Positions 1-6,455 of a stretch of 8,370 nucleotides of DNA are shown here, piece after piece. Source of the DNA: M30B53 sp964600785 (lineage in GTDB: Bacteria > Planctomycetota > Planctomycetia > Pirellulales > UBA1268). The stretch is taken from positions 1 to 8,370 of the forward strand of contig CAZRKH010000115.1 in assembly GCA_964600785.1 (NCBI GenBank), given 5' to 3'. Positions within the stretch are counted from its first letter, which is position 1. Every line of letters starts with the position of its first letter. The notes beneath the pieces are model-generated. The model saw nothing but the letters and a program-made list of their open reading frames with translations, was not told the DNA's origin and made no database searches. The position numbers were made by a program, and so were the translations under genes.

Positions 1-587
1 GCTTCGCGGTTGCCGGCCCGCTGCCAGCCGCGAACCGCGAGCATCTGAGCATCCACCGCCAGGCCCAGCCGACCGTCGGCCTCGGCCCGCGTCGCCAGCC
101 GCTCGGCCACCTTCGCAAGCTCCCCCGCCCGCGAGCGGTCCAGAGCCCGCAACGGCACCCGCGCAAGCGACTCGATCTCCAGTTCGATCGCATCGAAGTC
201 GTACGACGCCGCCGCCAGCGTCACCGCCTCGTCGATCGTGGCCGCATCGCCAGCTTGCATCCCCAGCCGACGGGCTTCATCGAGCAGAAGCCATTTCAGC
301 GGCCGATCGGTTTCGGTCACCGCAGCCTCGAAGAGCCGGTCGGCGGCCTGCCTGGCCCCGGCGTGCGAATCGGCCCGAAAGAGCGTTTCGCCGAATCGCT
401 GCCGCAGCGTGCGGCGGGCGACCACAAGATCCCGCGGCGGTGGAGGCTGCCGTGAGCCCCCCTCGAGCATCGCCGCAGCCCGCGGCCGCGTCGCAGCCGG
501 CTCGTCGGCCAGCATCCACGTCGGCCATGCCCCGCAGATCGCCGCCAGCCCTGCCAGCCCGGTCGTTGCCGCCCGCAGCCATCGCAT
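1..587 (-). CDS. Secreted helical protein, N-terminal part, cut by the window edge
   Basis: About 195 codons are open from ATG 587 to the left edge, with no stop, so the C-terminus is missing. The N-terminus (MRWLRAATTGLAGLAAICG...) has an arginine, a hydrophobic stretch and a likely cleavage point near 'MLA/DEP', so the protein is probably exported. After a proline-rich linker comes a helical, charged segment including 'RTLRQRFGETLF', 'KWLLLDEARRLGMQAGD' and 'YDFDAIELEIESL'. From memory this resembles an uncharacterised helical segment common in large planctomycete secreted proteins; no catalytic motif is visible. I chose ATG 587 because GAGGGG (594-599) sits six bases upstream; GTG 605 is an in-frame alternative, and an in-frame TGA at 615-617 limits extension. 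The start lies 27 bases after the stop of the small secreted protein gene, so the two are probably co-transcribed. The reading frame is confident; the function is unknown. Confidence 0.8.
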   Translation of the reverse strand, partial: MRWLRAATTGLAGLAAICGAWPTWMLADEPAATRPRAAAMLEGGSRQPPPPRDLVVARRTLRQRFGETLFRADSHAGARQAADRLFEAAVTETDRPLKWLLLDEARRLGMQAGDAATIDEAVTLAAASYDFDAIELEIESLARVPLRALDRSRAGELAKVAERLATRAEADGRLGLAVDAQMLAVRGWQRAGNRE

Positions 588-614
588 CGCCGGCCCCTCA
601 GCCACGTCGGCCGC

Positions 615-1049
615 TCAACGGCCCATGCGGTAGTAGTGGGAGTAGTTCATGTAGGTGGAGGCATGGCCGGTGGGCCGGATCGTCTCGTCGATCTGCCGGG
701 CCTGCGAACTCCGCTCGAGCCCCTGCACCTGCTGCTGCACCCCGCCGAGCCGCTGGCCCTGGGAAAGCTGCTCGAGCTGCATCCGCTGCTGCTCGACGGC
801 CGGCTGCACGAGCGTCTGGTAGGTGTTTTGATTCGTGAGCGGATTCTGATTGAACTGCGCGAGCCGCTGGTAGGGGCTCACGCTCGGCCGGCGGTAGGTG
901 CTTGAAAAGGGGAGCGAACCGGGCCCCTGGGCCACCGCCACCGCCGGTGCCGCCAGGCAGGCCGCAGCCAACACCGCCGTCGTCCAGAGCCCATTGGGCC
1001 AAGTGTCGCGTCGGCCGATTCGGTCTGTCTCGTCAAATTGCCTGGTCAT
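615..1049 (-). CDS. Small secreted Q-rich protein of a planctomycete-type family
   Basis: This encodes 144 residues. A polar N-terminal stretch of about 20 residues precedes a hydrophobic segment (about 21-40) ending in AVAVA/Q, a good signal peptidase I site near residue 40. The mature protein is short and rich in glutamine, asparagine and tyrosine. It contains 'TYRRPSVSPYQRLAQF', then 'YQTLVQPAVEQQ', a glutamine-rich probable amphipathic helix (about 85-118), and a tyrosine-rich end ('TYMNYSHYYRMGR'). I recall similar 'RPxVSPYxxL ... YQTLVxP' short secreted proteins in planctomycetes, with no known function. It follows the export lipoprotein gene on the same strand after 104 bases and has its own very strong ribosome binding site, suggesting high expression. 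A periplasmic or surface role linked to the exported polymer is inference from position only. Confidence 0.8.
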   Translation of the reverse strand: MTRQFDETDRIGRRDTWPNGLWTTAVLAAACLAAPAVAVAQGPGSLPFSSTYRRPSVSPYQRLAQFNQNPLTNQNTYQTLVQPAVEQQRMQLEQLSQGQRLGGVQQQVQGLERSSQARQIDETIRPTGHASTYMNYSHYYRMGR

Positions 1050-1056
1050 GATCGGG

Positions 1057-1063
1057 CCTCCTT
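1057..1063 (-). promoter_or_regulatory. Strong Shine-Dalgarno site for the small secreted protein
   Basis: Read on the minus strand, AAGGAGG lies seven bases before ATG 1049. It is the only full-consensus ribosome binding site seen at a gene start in this window; other starts have weak or no such sequence. It fixes the start codon and suggests this gene is translated strongly. The rest of the 1050-1153 gap shows no convincing terminator or promoter. Confidence 0.8.
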
Positions 1064-1153
1064 GAAGATGGCAACTCTATTACGAAGCATATGCCACAAC
1101 CGTTCCCGGGTCGAATCGCCGGCCGGTCAGGCAGGCGGGCGGTCGCGAGTGGC

Positions 1154-2299
1154 TCAGAAGTTGGGGTTGAAGCCGAAGGGGAAGCGGTTGATCTGCTGCA
1201 CGAGGCTCGTGCCGAGCAGGGTGAAGCCGAAGATCCGCTCGAAGGGGGCGGTGACCTTCCCCACGAGGCTGTCGAAGGCGACCATGTGGTCCTGGGCGAT
1301 GAAGACACGGTCGCCGGGCAGCAGCTGGTAGTTGGTGGCGGTCGCCCCGCCTTTCATGATCGCCTCGATGTCCACCGGCAGCACCTGGTCGCAGCCCACG
1401 CCGGAGGGTGCCGGCCGGGCGATCCAGATGTCCTTGCTCGAGAGCCGCGAGAGGCCGTTGATCTGGGCGATCGCGTCGAGCACCGTCTCGTTGCCGGTCA
1501 CCGGCAGGCGAACCACATTGTCGCCGTAGCCGGCCCCCTCGGTGATCACGTAATAGACCTTCGAGTTGTAGCTGAAGACGTCCACGCTCACCAACGGCCC
1601 GTCGAGAAACTGGTCGAGGTGTTCCTCGATCTTCTGCTTGGCCTGTTCGAGGGTCAGGCCGGTCACAAACACGGTGCCGTAGGTGCCGAGATTGATCGTG
1701 CCATCGGGGCCCACAAGGTGCTCCCCGGCGATATGCTGCTGGCCGGCGGCCTGGGCGAGCGTGAGCGAGACCTGCGGCTCACGGAGCACCCGCTTGAGGT
1801 GCCGGAAGACCGCATCCTGGGCCTCGTCGAGCGAGAGACCGCCCACCATCACCTTGCCGTAGGAGGGACCGAGGTCGAGCATCCCGCCCGGCTCCACGAC
1901 ATACAGCCCGTTGATCGGCTGCTCGAGCAGCGTGCCCTCCACGATCACCTGCAGGGTGTCGAAGGAGCGGATCCGGAAGGGCGGCTTGGGCACCACGCGC
2001 AAGGCGTCGATCAGGAGAATGTCGGGCGGCTCGATCACGTAGGGAGGCAGGGTGACCTTCGCGAGTTCTTTCGCGGGCATCCGCTCCGGGTCGCCGGGGC
2101 AGGCCGCCTGCAGGCTTGCCTGCTCGACAAGCGACCGCTGCGGCCGGCCGAAAGTGGTGCAGCCGACGAGCCCCGGCAGCATCGCCACGACAAGCAGCAG
2201 CCGCCCGGCGCGGCCGCCGGCGGCGGCCTCGAGCAGGCCACCGGCCCCCGGGAGCGGGCCTGAACAATTTCTGAACGGTTCTCTGCGATGCTGTCTCAT
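1154..2299 (-). CDS. Polysaccharide export lipoprotein, Wza-like (Poly_export/SLBB)
   Basis: This 381-residue protein belongs to the Wza-type outer-membrane family that forms the exit channel for capsule or exopolysaccharide. A hydrophobic stretch (about 34-46) ends in a lipobox, LVGC, with Cys47 as the likely lipidated residue. The export domain begins at 'YVIEPPDIL' (87-95). Two related blocks follow: residues 133-181 ('YVVEPGGMLDLG...VGGLSLDEA') and 194-241 ('HLVGPDGTINLG...VTGLTLEQA'). An SLBB-like beta-grasp segment lies at about 247-300, and 'YQLLPGDRVFI' closes the conserved part. The C-terminus ends in aromatic residues (FPFGFNPNF). The 33 residues before the hydrophobic stretch are long for a lipoprotein signal and ATG 2299 has no clear ribosome binding site, so a downstream non-ATG start is possible. 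It is divergent from the biosynthesis operon and heads the minus-strand set. Family assignment is firm; the exported polymer is unknown. Confidence 0.92.
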   Translation of the reverse strand: MRQHRREPFRNCSGPLPGAGGLLEAAAGGRAGRLLLVVAMLPGLVGCTTFGRPQRSLVEQASLQAACPGDPERMPAKELAKVTLPPYVIEPPDILLIDALRVVPKPPFRIRSFDTLQVIVEGTLLEQPINGLYVVEPGGMLDLGPSYGKVMVGGLSLDEAQDAVFRHLKRVLREPQVSLTLAQAAGQQHIAGEHLVGPDGTINLGTYGTVFVTGLTLEQAKQKIEEHLDQFLDGPLVSVDVFSYNSKVYYVITEGAGYGDNVVRLPVTGNETVLDAIAQINGLSRLSSKDIWIARPAPSGVGCDQVLPVDIEAIMKGGATATNYQLLPGDRVFIAQDHMVAFDSLVGKVTAPFERIFGFTLLGTSLVQQINRFPFGFNPNF

Positions 2300-2483
2300 C
2301 GGTGCCGGAAGCGTGTCGAGGTCGGCCGCGGAATCGGCAAAGTCGCCGTAATCACTACCACCTGATCGGTACTATCGGTCGCCCCACCGGAAAACTTCGC
2401 CCGGTTTCCCGCCCGCGGGCCGACGCGGGCTCCGGCGACGCCTCAACCGCCAGAAGGGCGTAAACTTGGGCAATCCTCCCAGC
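2300..2483. promoter_or_regulatory. Divergent control region between export and biosynthesis gene sets
   Basis: This gap must hold the promoters for both divergent gene sets, unless transcription enters from outside. I see no convincing sigma-70 promoter on either strand. TACTAT at 2370-2375 is a weak plus-strand -10 candidate without a matching -35. ATCGGT occurs twice, at 2365-2370 and 2374-2379, one base short of a helical turn apart, and could be a small regulator site. Two potential stem-loops follow at 2389-2430. AAGGG at 2454-2458 sits seven bases before an alternative TTG start at 2466 for the NusG-like gene. Confidence 0.45.
2389..2430 (+). other. Two consecutive potential stem-loops in the leader of the NusG-like gene
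   Basis: The right-hand element is a perfect 7-bp stem, GCCCGCG (2411-2417) pairing with CGCGGGC (2424-2430), around the 6-base loop GGCCGA. The left-hand element pairs GGAAA (2389-2393) with TTTCC (2405-2409), has one mismatch, then a C-G pair (2395/2403) closing a short loop. Neither is followed by a T-run, so they do not look like intrinsic terminators. If transcription starts upstream, they would form in the 5' leader of the operon. They are strand-symmetric and could instead be DNA sites. In such GC-rich DNA, short stems can arise by chance. Confidence 0.35.
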
Positions 2484-3062
2484 ATGGAGCGTCTTACCGG
2501 CATGCCGTTGCTTCCCGCCCAGGCCGACACCTTTCCGCCCGACCTGCTCGACGATCCGCCGCGGCATGCGGCCCCGGGTGCCGGCTGGGTCGCCTTCTAC
2601 ACCCTCGCCCGTCGCGAAAAAGATTTGATGCGGAAGATGGAGGCCGCAGGACTTCCCTTCTACGGCCCGGTCGTTCGTCGGCGGCTGCGGTCGGCCGGCG
2701 GGCGGGTGCGGTGGAGCCAGGTGCCGCTTTTTGCCGGCTACGTCTTCGGCTTCGTCGACGACGACCAGCGACGGGCGGCCCTGGCAACCAACACGATCGC
2801 CCGCTGCCTGCCGGTGACCGATAGCGAGGCCCTGCTTGCCGACCTGCGGATGATCCATCGCCTGGTGGCGAGCGAACAGCCGCTCACGCCCGAGGCACGC
2901 CTCGAGTCGGGCCACCCGGTCCGCATCCGCAGCGGGCCCCTGAGCGGCCTGGAAGGCACGGTCGTGAGTCGCAAAGGTCGCGAACGGCTCGTCGTCGCGA
3001 TACGCTTCATTAATCAGGGGGCGTCGATCGAACTGGAGGATGTCGACCTTGAGCGGATCTAG
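2484..3062 (+). CDS. NusG/RfaH-type transcription elongation or antitermination factor
   Basis: From ATG 2484 this encodes 192 residues. A variable N-terminus of about 34 residues is followed by the NusG N-terminal domain, opening with 'GWVAFYTLARREKDLMRKME' (about 34-53), which matches the W-x-x-x-x-T-x-x-x-x-E-K start of the family. 'VPLFAGYVFGFVD' is the characteristic central strand pair. The C-terminal KOW domain starts near residue 141 ('SGHPVRIRSGPLSGLEGTVV') and ends at the stop. Its place at the head of a polysaccharide operon points to a specialised paralogue (compare RfaH, UpxY, LoaP), not housekeeping NusG, which usually sits beside secE and ribosomal protein genes. Such factors bind RNA polymerase and suppress pausing or termination in long surface-polysaccharide operons; that role is inferred here. 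TTG 2466 is an alternative start with a better ribosome binding site (AAGGG, spacing seven). The 3' end overlaps the dehydratase gene by 23 bases. Confidence 0.85.
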   Translation: MERLTGMPLLPAQADTFPPDLLDDPPRHAAPGAGWVAFYTLARREKDLMRKMEAAGLPFYGPVVRRRLRSAGGRVRWSQVPLFAGYVFGFVDDDQRRAALATNTIARCLPVTDSEALLADLRMIHRLVASEQPLTPEARLESGHPVRIRSGPLSGLEGTVVSRKGRERLVVAIRFINQGASIELEDVDLERI

Positions 3063-5037
3063 CAACGAGGACCAGAGCTTCCGGCTGCCGATTCGCCGGT
3101 TCAACGGCAAGGCCGCGGTCTTGGCGGTGGCCCATGCGGTGATCTTCGCCGCGGCGCTGTTTGTCGCCTTTTTCACCCGCAACGACTTCCGCCTTGGCAA
3201 CGAGTGGCTGGCGGTCTACGCCGCCACCGTCGGGGGCATCGTCACGATCAAGCTGATCGTGTTCTACCTGCTCGGCCACTGCCATGCCTCCTGGCGGCGG
3301 GTCTCCTTCGGCGACCTCACCGGTCTGCTCTGGGCGACCACGCTCTCGATGCTCGTGCTCGTCTCGATCGACAGCGTGCTGCTGCGTAACGGGCGGGTTC
3401 CCGCCGAGGGATTCGAGCCGGTGCCGCGGAGCGTGATCCTTCTCGACTGGGCCGCCACGATCATGATTCTCGGCGGGCTGCGGGCGGTCTGGCGGAGCTT
3501 CCGGGAGGAGCTGCGGCCGCTCTTCTCGAGCAAGCCCGCACGCACGGCGCTGATCGTGGGAGCCAATCAGTCCGGCGAACTCCTCGCCCGCAACCTCGTC
3601 GCCAACGCCACCGAGCCCTATCTGATCGCCGGCTTCCTCGACGACGACCGCTCCCTGCTCGGATCCCGCTTCGCCGGCTCGACCGTGCTCGGCACGACCG
3701 ACAGGGCCGGCCATCTTGCGGCCCGCTTCAATGTCGACGACGTGCTCGTGCAGTCGGGCGTCATCTCCGGCCGTCGCTTCCGCGACCTCTACGACGCGGT
3801 CACCGAGGCCGGGGCGATGCTCAAGGTGATGCCGCAGATCGACGAGTTGCTGCTCGACGAAGGCCGCTCCCACGTTCGCGTACGACCGGTGGAGATCAAC
3901 GACCTCCTCCGCCGCGAAGCGATCCGGCTCGAGGAGTCGGCAATCCGCGAACTCGTCGAGGGCCGCACGGTGCTGATCACCGGAGCCGGCGGTTCGATCG
4001 GCTCGGAGATCTGCCGGCAGGTGCTGCGGTTTGGCCCCAAGATGCTGCTGATGGTTGAAAAGGGGGAAAACGCCCTGTTTCTCATCGAGCAGGAGTTTGC
4101 CCGCCGTGAGATCGTCCCGCCCACCGAGCCTTTGATTGCCGACATCACCGACCGGCCGCGGATGGAGAAAATCTTCGCCGAGATGCGGCCGGAGGTGGTC
4201 TTCCATGCCGCGGCCCACAAGCATGTGCCGATGATGGAGCACAACCCCGCCGAGGCGATCAAAAACAATGTCTTCGGCACCCGGCTGCTCGCCCAGCTGG
4301 CCGACCGCTACGGCGTGCGGCAGTTTGTGATGATCTCGACCGACAAGGCGGTCCATCCCACGAGCGTGATGGGCTGCTCGAAGCTGCTCGCCGAGCGGTT
4401 CGTGCAGGGCCTCGCCGCCAAGAGCAAGACAAAGTTCATCTGCGTCCGCTTCGGCAACGTGCTTGGCAGCAACGGCTCGGTGGTCCCGATCTTTCAGGAG
4501 CAGATCCGCCTCGGCGGGCCGATCACCGTCACCCATCCAAACATCGAGCGGTACTTCATGACGATCCCCGAGGCCTCGCAGCTGGTGCTCCAGGCGGCCA
4601 CGATGGGAACCGGGGGCGAGATCTTCGTGCTCGACATGGGGGAGAGCGTGCGGATCGTCGATTTGGCCCGCGACCTGGTGCGGCTCTCCGGGCTCGCGGA
4701 GGACGACATCGAGATTGCCTTCACCGGCCTGCGGCCCGGCGAGAAACTCTTTGAAGAGCTCTACTTTGACGAAGAGCGGCGGGTCCGCACGCGGCATGAG
4801 AAGGTGTTTTGCGCGATGCACCGCCCGGCCGACCCGGCGGAAACGGCCGCCATCTTCGACGAACTCGAGACGGTCCTCGACGCCCCGCCGGAGGTGGTGC
4901 GGGCCCGTCTTCGCGAACTGGTGCCAGAATTCGGCGAGTCCAACCATGCCTCGGCGGCCGCTCGGGCCTTCCAGGAGAAGCTGATCGACGAGGAAGCCGA
5001 CGAGGCGGTGGCCAAGCCCCCGATCGACGCCGGATAA
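3040..5037 (+). CDS. Membrane-bound nucleotide-sugar 4,6-dehydratase, FlaA1/CapD (WbpM/PglF) type
   Basis: This 665-residue protein has the full-length WbpM/PglF layout. Four hydrophobic segments lie at about 25-45, 57-80, 92-113 and 131-148. A first nucleotide-binding fold starts at 'ALIVGANQSGE' (170-180), and the catalytic extended-SDR domain starts at 'GAGGSIGSE' (315-323). The 'STDKAVHPTSVMGCSK' block supplies S433/T434, M444 and K448: methionine stands where most SDRs have the catalytic tyrosine, which is normal for this dehydratase subgroup. 'RFGNVLGSNGSVVPIF' and 'GLRPGEKLFEEL' are also typical. The family removes water from UDP-GlcNAc to give a 4-keto-6-deoxy sugar at the inner membrane. 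The start overlaps the NusG-like gene, implying coupling; GGAGG directly abuts ATG 3040, so TTG 3049 is a possible alternative start. The aminotransferase downstream is the expected next enzyme. The exact substrate is not shown by sequence. Confidence 0.93.
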   Translation: MSTLSGSSNEDQSFRLPIRRFNGKAAVLAVAHAVIFAAALFVAFFTRNDFRLGNEWLAVYAATVGGIVTIKLIVFYLLGHCHASWRRVSFGDLTGLLWATTLSMLVLVSIDSVLLRNGRVPAEGFEPVPRSVILLDWAATIMILGGLRAVWRSFREELRPLFSSKPARTALIVGANQSGELLARNLVANATEPYLIAGFLDDDRSLLGSRFAGSTVLGTTDRAGHLAARFNVDDVLVQSGVISGRRFRDLYDAVTEAGAMLKVMPQIDELLLDEGRSHVRVRPVEINDLLRREAIRLEESAIRELVEGRTVLITGAGGSIGSEICRQVLRFGPKMLLMVEKGENALFLIEQEFARREIVPPTEPLIADITDRPRMEKIFAEMRPEVVFHAAAHKHVPMMEHNPAEAIKNNVFGTRLLAQLADRYGVRQFVMISTDKAVHPTSVMGCSKLLAERFVQGLAAKSKTKFICVRFGNVLGSNGSVVPIFQEQIRLGGPITVTHPNIERYFMTIPEASQLVLQAATMGTGGEIFVLDMGESVRIVDLARDLVRLSGLAEDDIEIAFTGLRPGEKLFEELYFDEERRVRTRHEKVFCAMHRPADPAETAAIFDELETVLDAPPEVVRARLRELVPEFGESNHASAAARAFQEKLIDEEADEAVAKPPIDAG

Positions 5038-5038
5038 T

Positions 5039-5086
5039 CAAGGCTCGAAACAAGGTTCGAAACAAGGTTCGAAACAAGGCTCGAAA
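5039..5086 (+). repeat. Four tandem copies of a 12-bp unit between dehydratase and aminotransferase genes
   Basis: The unit CAAGGYTCGAAA occurs four times without gaps at 5039-5050, 5051-5062, 5063-5074 and 5075-5086. The copies differ only at the sixth base, which reads C, T, T, C. The array begins one base after the dehydratase stop codon and ends 22 bases before the aminotransferase ATG. Its lower GC stands out from the surroundings. The 12-bp period keeps a reading frame open through it in the aminotransferase frame, but I find no reason to extend the protein that far. A role in translation, RNA stability or recombination is possible; none is shown. Confidence 0.9.
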
Positions 5087-5108
5087 ACTGAGAAAGACGA
5101 CCCTGCCC

Positions 5109-6392
5109 ATGTCCCGTGACCGCACATCCGTGATCCCCGAAGTGCACCGCGCCAACGACGCGGCGGCGCGGGAGATCCGCGTGCCCTTTGTGCGTCCGGC
5201 GGTGCCGCCGATCGCGGCGATGCTCCCCAATCTCGAGGCGATCCTGGAAAGCCGGCAGCTCACGAAGGGGCCGCTGGTGGAGGAGTTTGAGGAGCGGGTC
5301 GCCGAGCGTCTCGGGGTGCGGCATGCGGTGGCCGTGAGCAGCTGCACCGTGGGGCTGCTGCTGGTCTATCGCGGGCTCGATCTGGCCGCCGGGAGCTGCC
5401 GCAGCCGCCGCAGCCTGGCCAGCTGTGGCGTGGGGGGCATGGAGCCGCTCTCGCGGTTTGGCATGGCCCGCTCGGGCGGCCGCAACGAGCCGGTCGGCGA
5501 GGTGATCATCCCCAGTTTCACCTTTCTCGCCGGCCCCGCCGCGATCGTCTGGAACAATCTCCGCCCGGTGTTCATCGACGTCGATCCCGCGACCACCAAC
5601 GCGACCGCGAGCCTGGTTGCCGCCGCGATCACGCCGCGGACGGTCGCCATCTCGGCGGTCCACAACTTCGGCAATCCCTGCGATGTCGCGAGTCTCGAAG
5701 CGGTGGCGGCCGAGCACGGTCTGCCGCTGGTGATCGACGCGGCCCACGGTTTCGGAGCCTCGCTGCACGGCGAGCCGGTCGGCCGCGGGGCCACAGCCCA
5801 GGTCTTCAGTCTCTCGCCGACCAAGCTGCTGATCGCCGGCGAGGGGGGCATCGTGGCGACCGACTGCGACTGCCTGGCCCATTTCGTGCGGATCGGCCGC
5901 GAATACGGCAATGACGGCTCCTACAACGCGATCTATTCCGGCATCAACGGCCGCCTGCCTGAAACGAGCGCCGCGCTGGGCTTGGCGAGCCTGGAGATGC
6001 TCGACGACGAGGCGGCCCGCCGGGCAAGGCTGGCTGAGCAGTATCGTGGAGAGCTTTCCCGGCTGCCGGGAGTCGGCTTTGTGGAAGCGATTCCCGGGGC
6101 ACAGTCGAGCCACAAGGATTTCTCGATCACGGTCGATCCGGCCCGCTTCGGCATCTCCCGCGACGCTCTCCGCCGCGAACTGGGCAAGCAGGGCATCGAA
6201 ACCCGTGCCTACTACGACCCGCCCTGCCACGCCCAGACCGCCTTCGAGCACTTCCGCGATCGCAGCCGCCCGCTGCCGGCAACAGAACTGCTCGCCTCGC
6301 GGAGTCTCTCGCTGCCGATCTCGTCGCATGTCACCGCCGCCACGGTCTCGGAGATCTGTGAAGCGATCGCCTCGGCCAACGACAGCAACTGA
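5109..6392 (+). CDS. DegT/DnrJ/EryC1/StrS-type PLP sugar aminotransferase with a central insert
   Basis: This encodes 427 residues, somewhat longer than the usual 365-410. The N-terminus has the family opening ('VPFVRPAVPP', 'LTKGPLVEEFEERVAERLGVRHAVAVSSCTVGL'). 'VIIPSFTFLAG' (about 132-141), 'VIDAAHGFGA' with D210 (the PLP-ring aspartate) and 'SPTKLLIAGEGG' with K239 (the Schiff-base lysine) are all present, so the enzyme should be active. It would transfer an amino group, normally from glutamate, to the 4-keto sugar made by the dehydratase upstream, giving a UDP-4-amino-4,6-dideoxy sugar as PglE does. Odd feature: about 35 residues (95-129), rich in Arg, Ser and Gly, lie where relatives have a short 'GIGPGDE' turn. 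ATG 5109 begins just before the conserved region. It has no clear ribosome binding site, and the frame is open farther upstream through the 12-bp repeats. Confidence 0.92.
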   Translation: MSRDRTSVIPEVHRANDAAAREIRVPFVRPAVPPIAAMLPNLEAILESRQLTKGPLVEEFEERVAERLGVRHAVAVSSCTVGLLLVYRGLDLAAGSCRSRRSLASCGVGGMEPLSRFGMARSGGRNEPVGEVIIPSFTFLAGPAAIVWNNLRPVFIDVDPATTNATASLVAAAITPRTVAISAVHNFGNPCDVASLEAVAAEHGLPLVIDAAHGFGASLHGEPVGRGATAQVFSLSPTKLLIAGEGGIVATDCDCLAHFVRIGREYGNDGSYNAIYSGINGRLPETSAALGLASLEMLDDEAARRARLAEQYRGELSRLPGVGFVEAIPGAQSSHKDFSITVDPARFGISRDALRRELGKQGIETRAYYDPPCHAQTAFEHFRDRSRPLPATELLASRSLSLPISSHVTAATVSEICEAIASANDSN

Positions 6393-6451
6393 CCGTTTGT
6401 GACCGTTCGTTTCGCTCCAAATGAGCCCGTTCATCGCGACAAGGCTTGAAG
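6390..6451 (+). repeat. 10-bp direct doublet and a diverged copy of the 12-bp unit in the aminotransferase/transferase gap
   Basis: TGACCGTTTG (6390-6399) and TGACCGTTCG (6400-6409) are adjacent and differ at one base; the first includes the aminotransferase stop codon. CAAGGCTTGAAG (6440-6451) matches 10 of 12 bases of the unit repeated at 5039-5086 and ends four bases before the GTG start of the next gene. Its AAGG lies eleven bases before that GTG, far for a ribosome binding site. The doublet is certain; the link to the 12-bp array is suggestive only. Confidence 0.6.
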
Positions 6452-6455
6452 TCCT

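Noticed and set aside
277..582. A 101-codon minus-strand frame starting at 582
   Set aside because: It overlaps the ATG 587 frame, which has a signal peptide, a ribosome binding site and the planctomycete-type helical segment. This frame is Arg/Gly/Ala-rich and ends early.
1064..1110. Possible sigma-54 or sigma-70 promoter (TGGCATATGCTT on the minus strand) before the small secreted protein gene
   Set aside because: The GG/GC spacing for sigma-54 does not fit, and no -35 lies at proper distance from TATGCT.
1091..2263. A 390-codon open frame on the plus strand
   Set aside because: It is antisense to the export lipoprotein gene, which carries a lipobox and Poly_export motifs on the other strand.
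3010..4947. A 645-codon open frame on the minus strand
   Set aside because: It is antisense to the dehydratase gene, which has complete motifs. The translated product shows no domain and has shadow-frame composition (His, Arg, Glu, Gly, Asp).
5039..5086. tRNA-like T-arm sequence (GGTTCGAAA) in the 12-bp units
   Set aside because: The resemblance to the tRNA TpsiC loop is limited to a few bases. There is no flanking stem, acceptor or anticodon arm, and the sequence is simply repeated.
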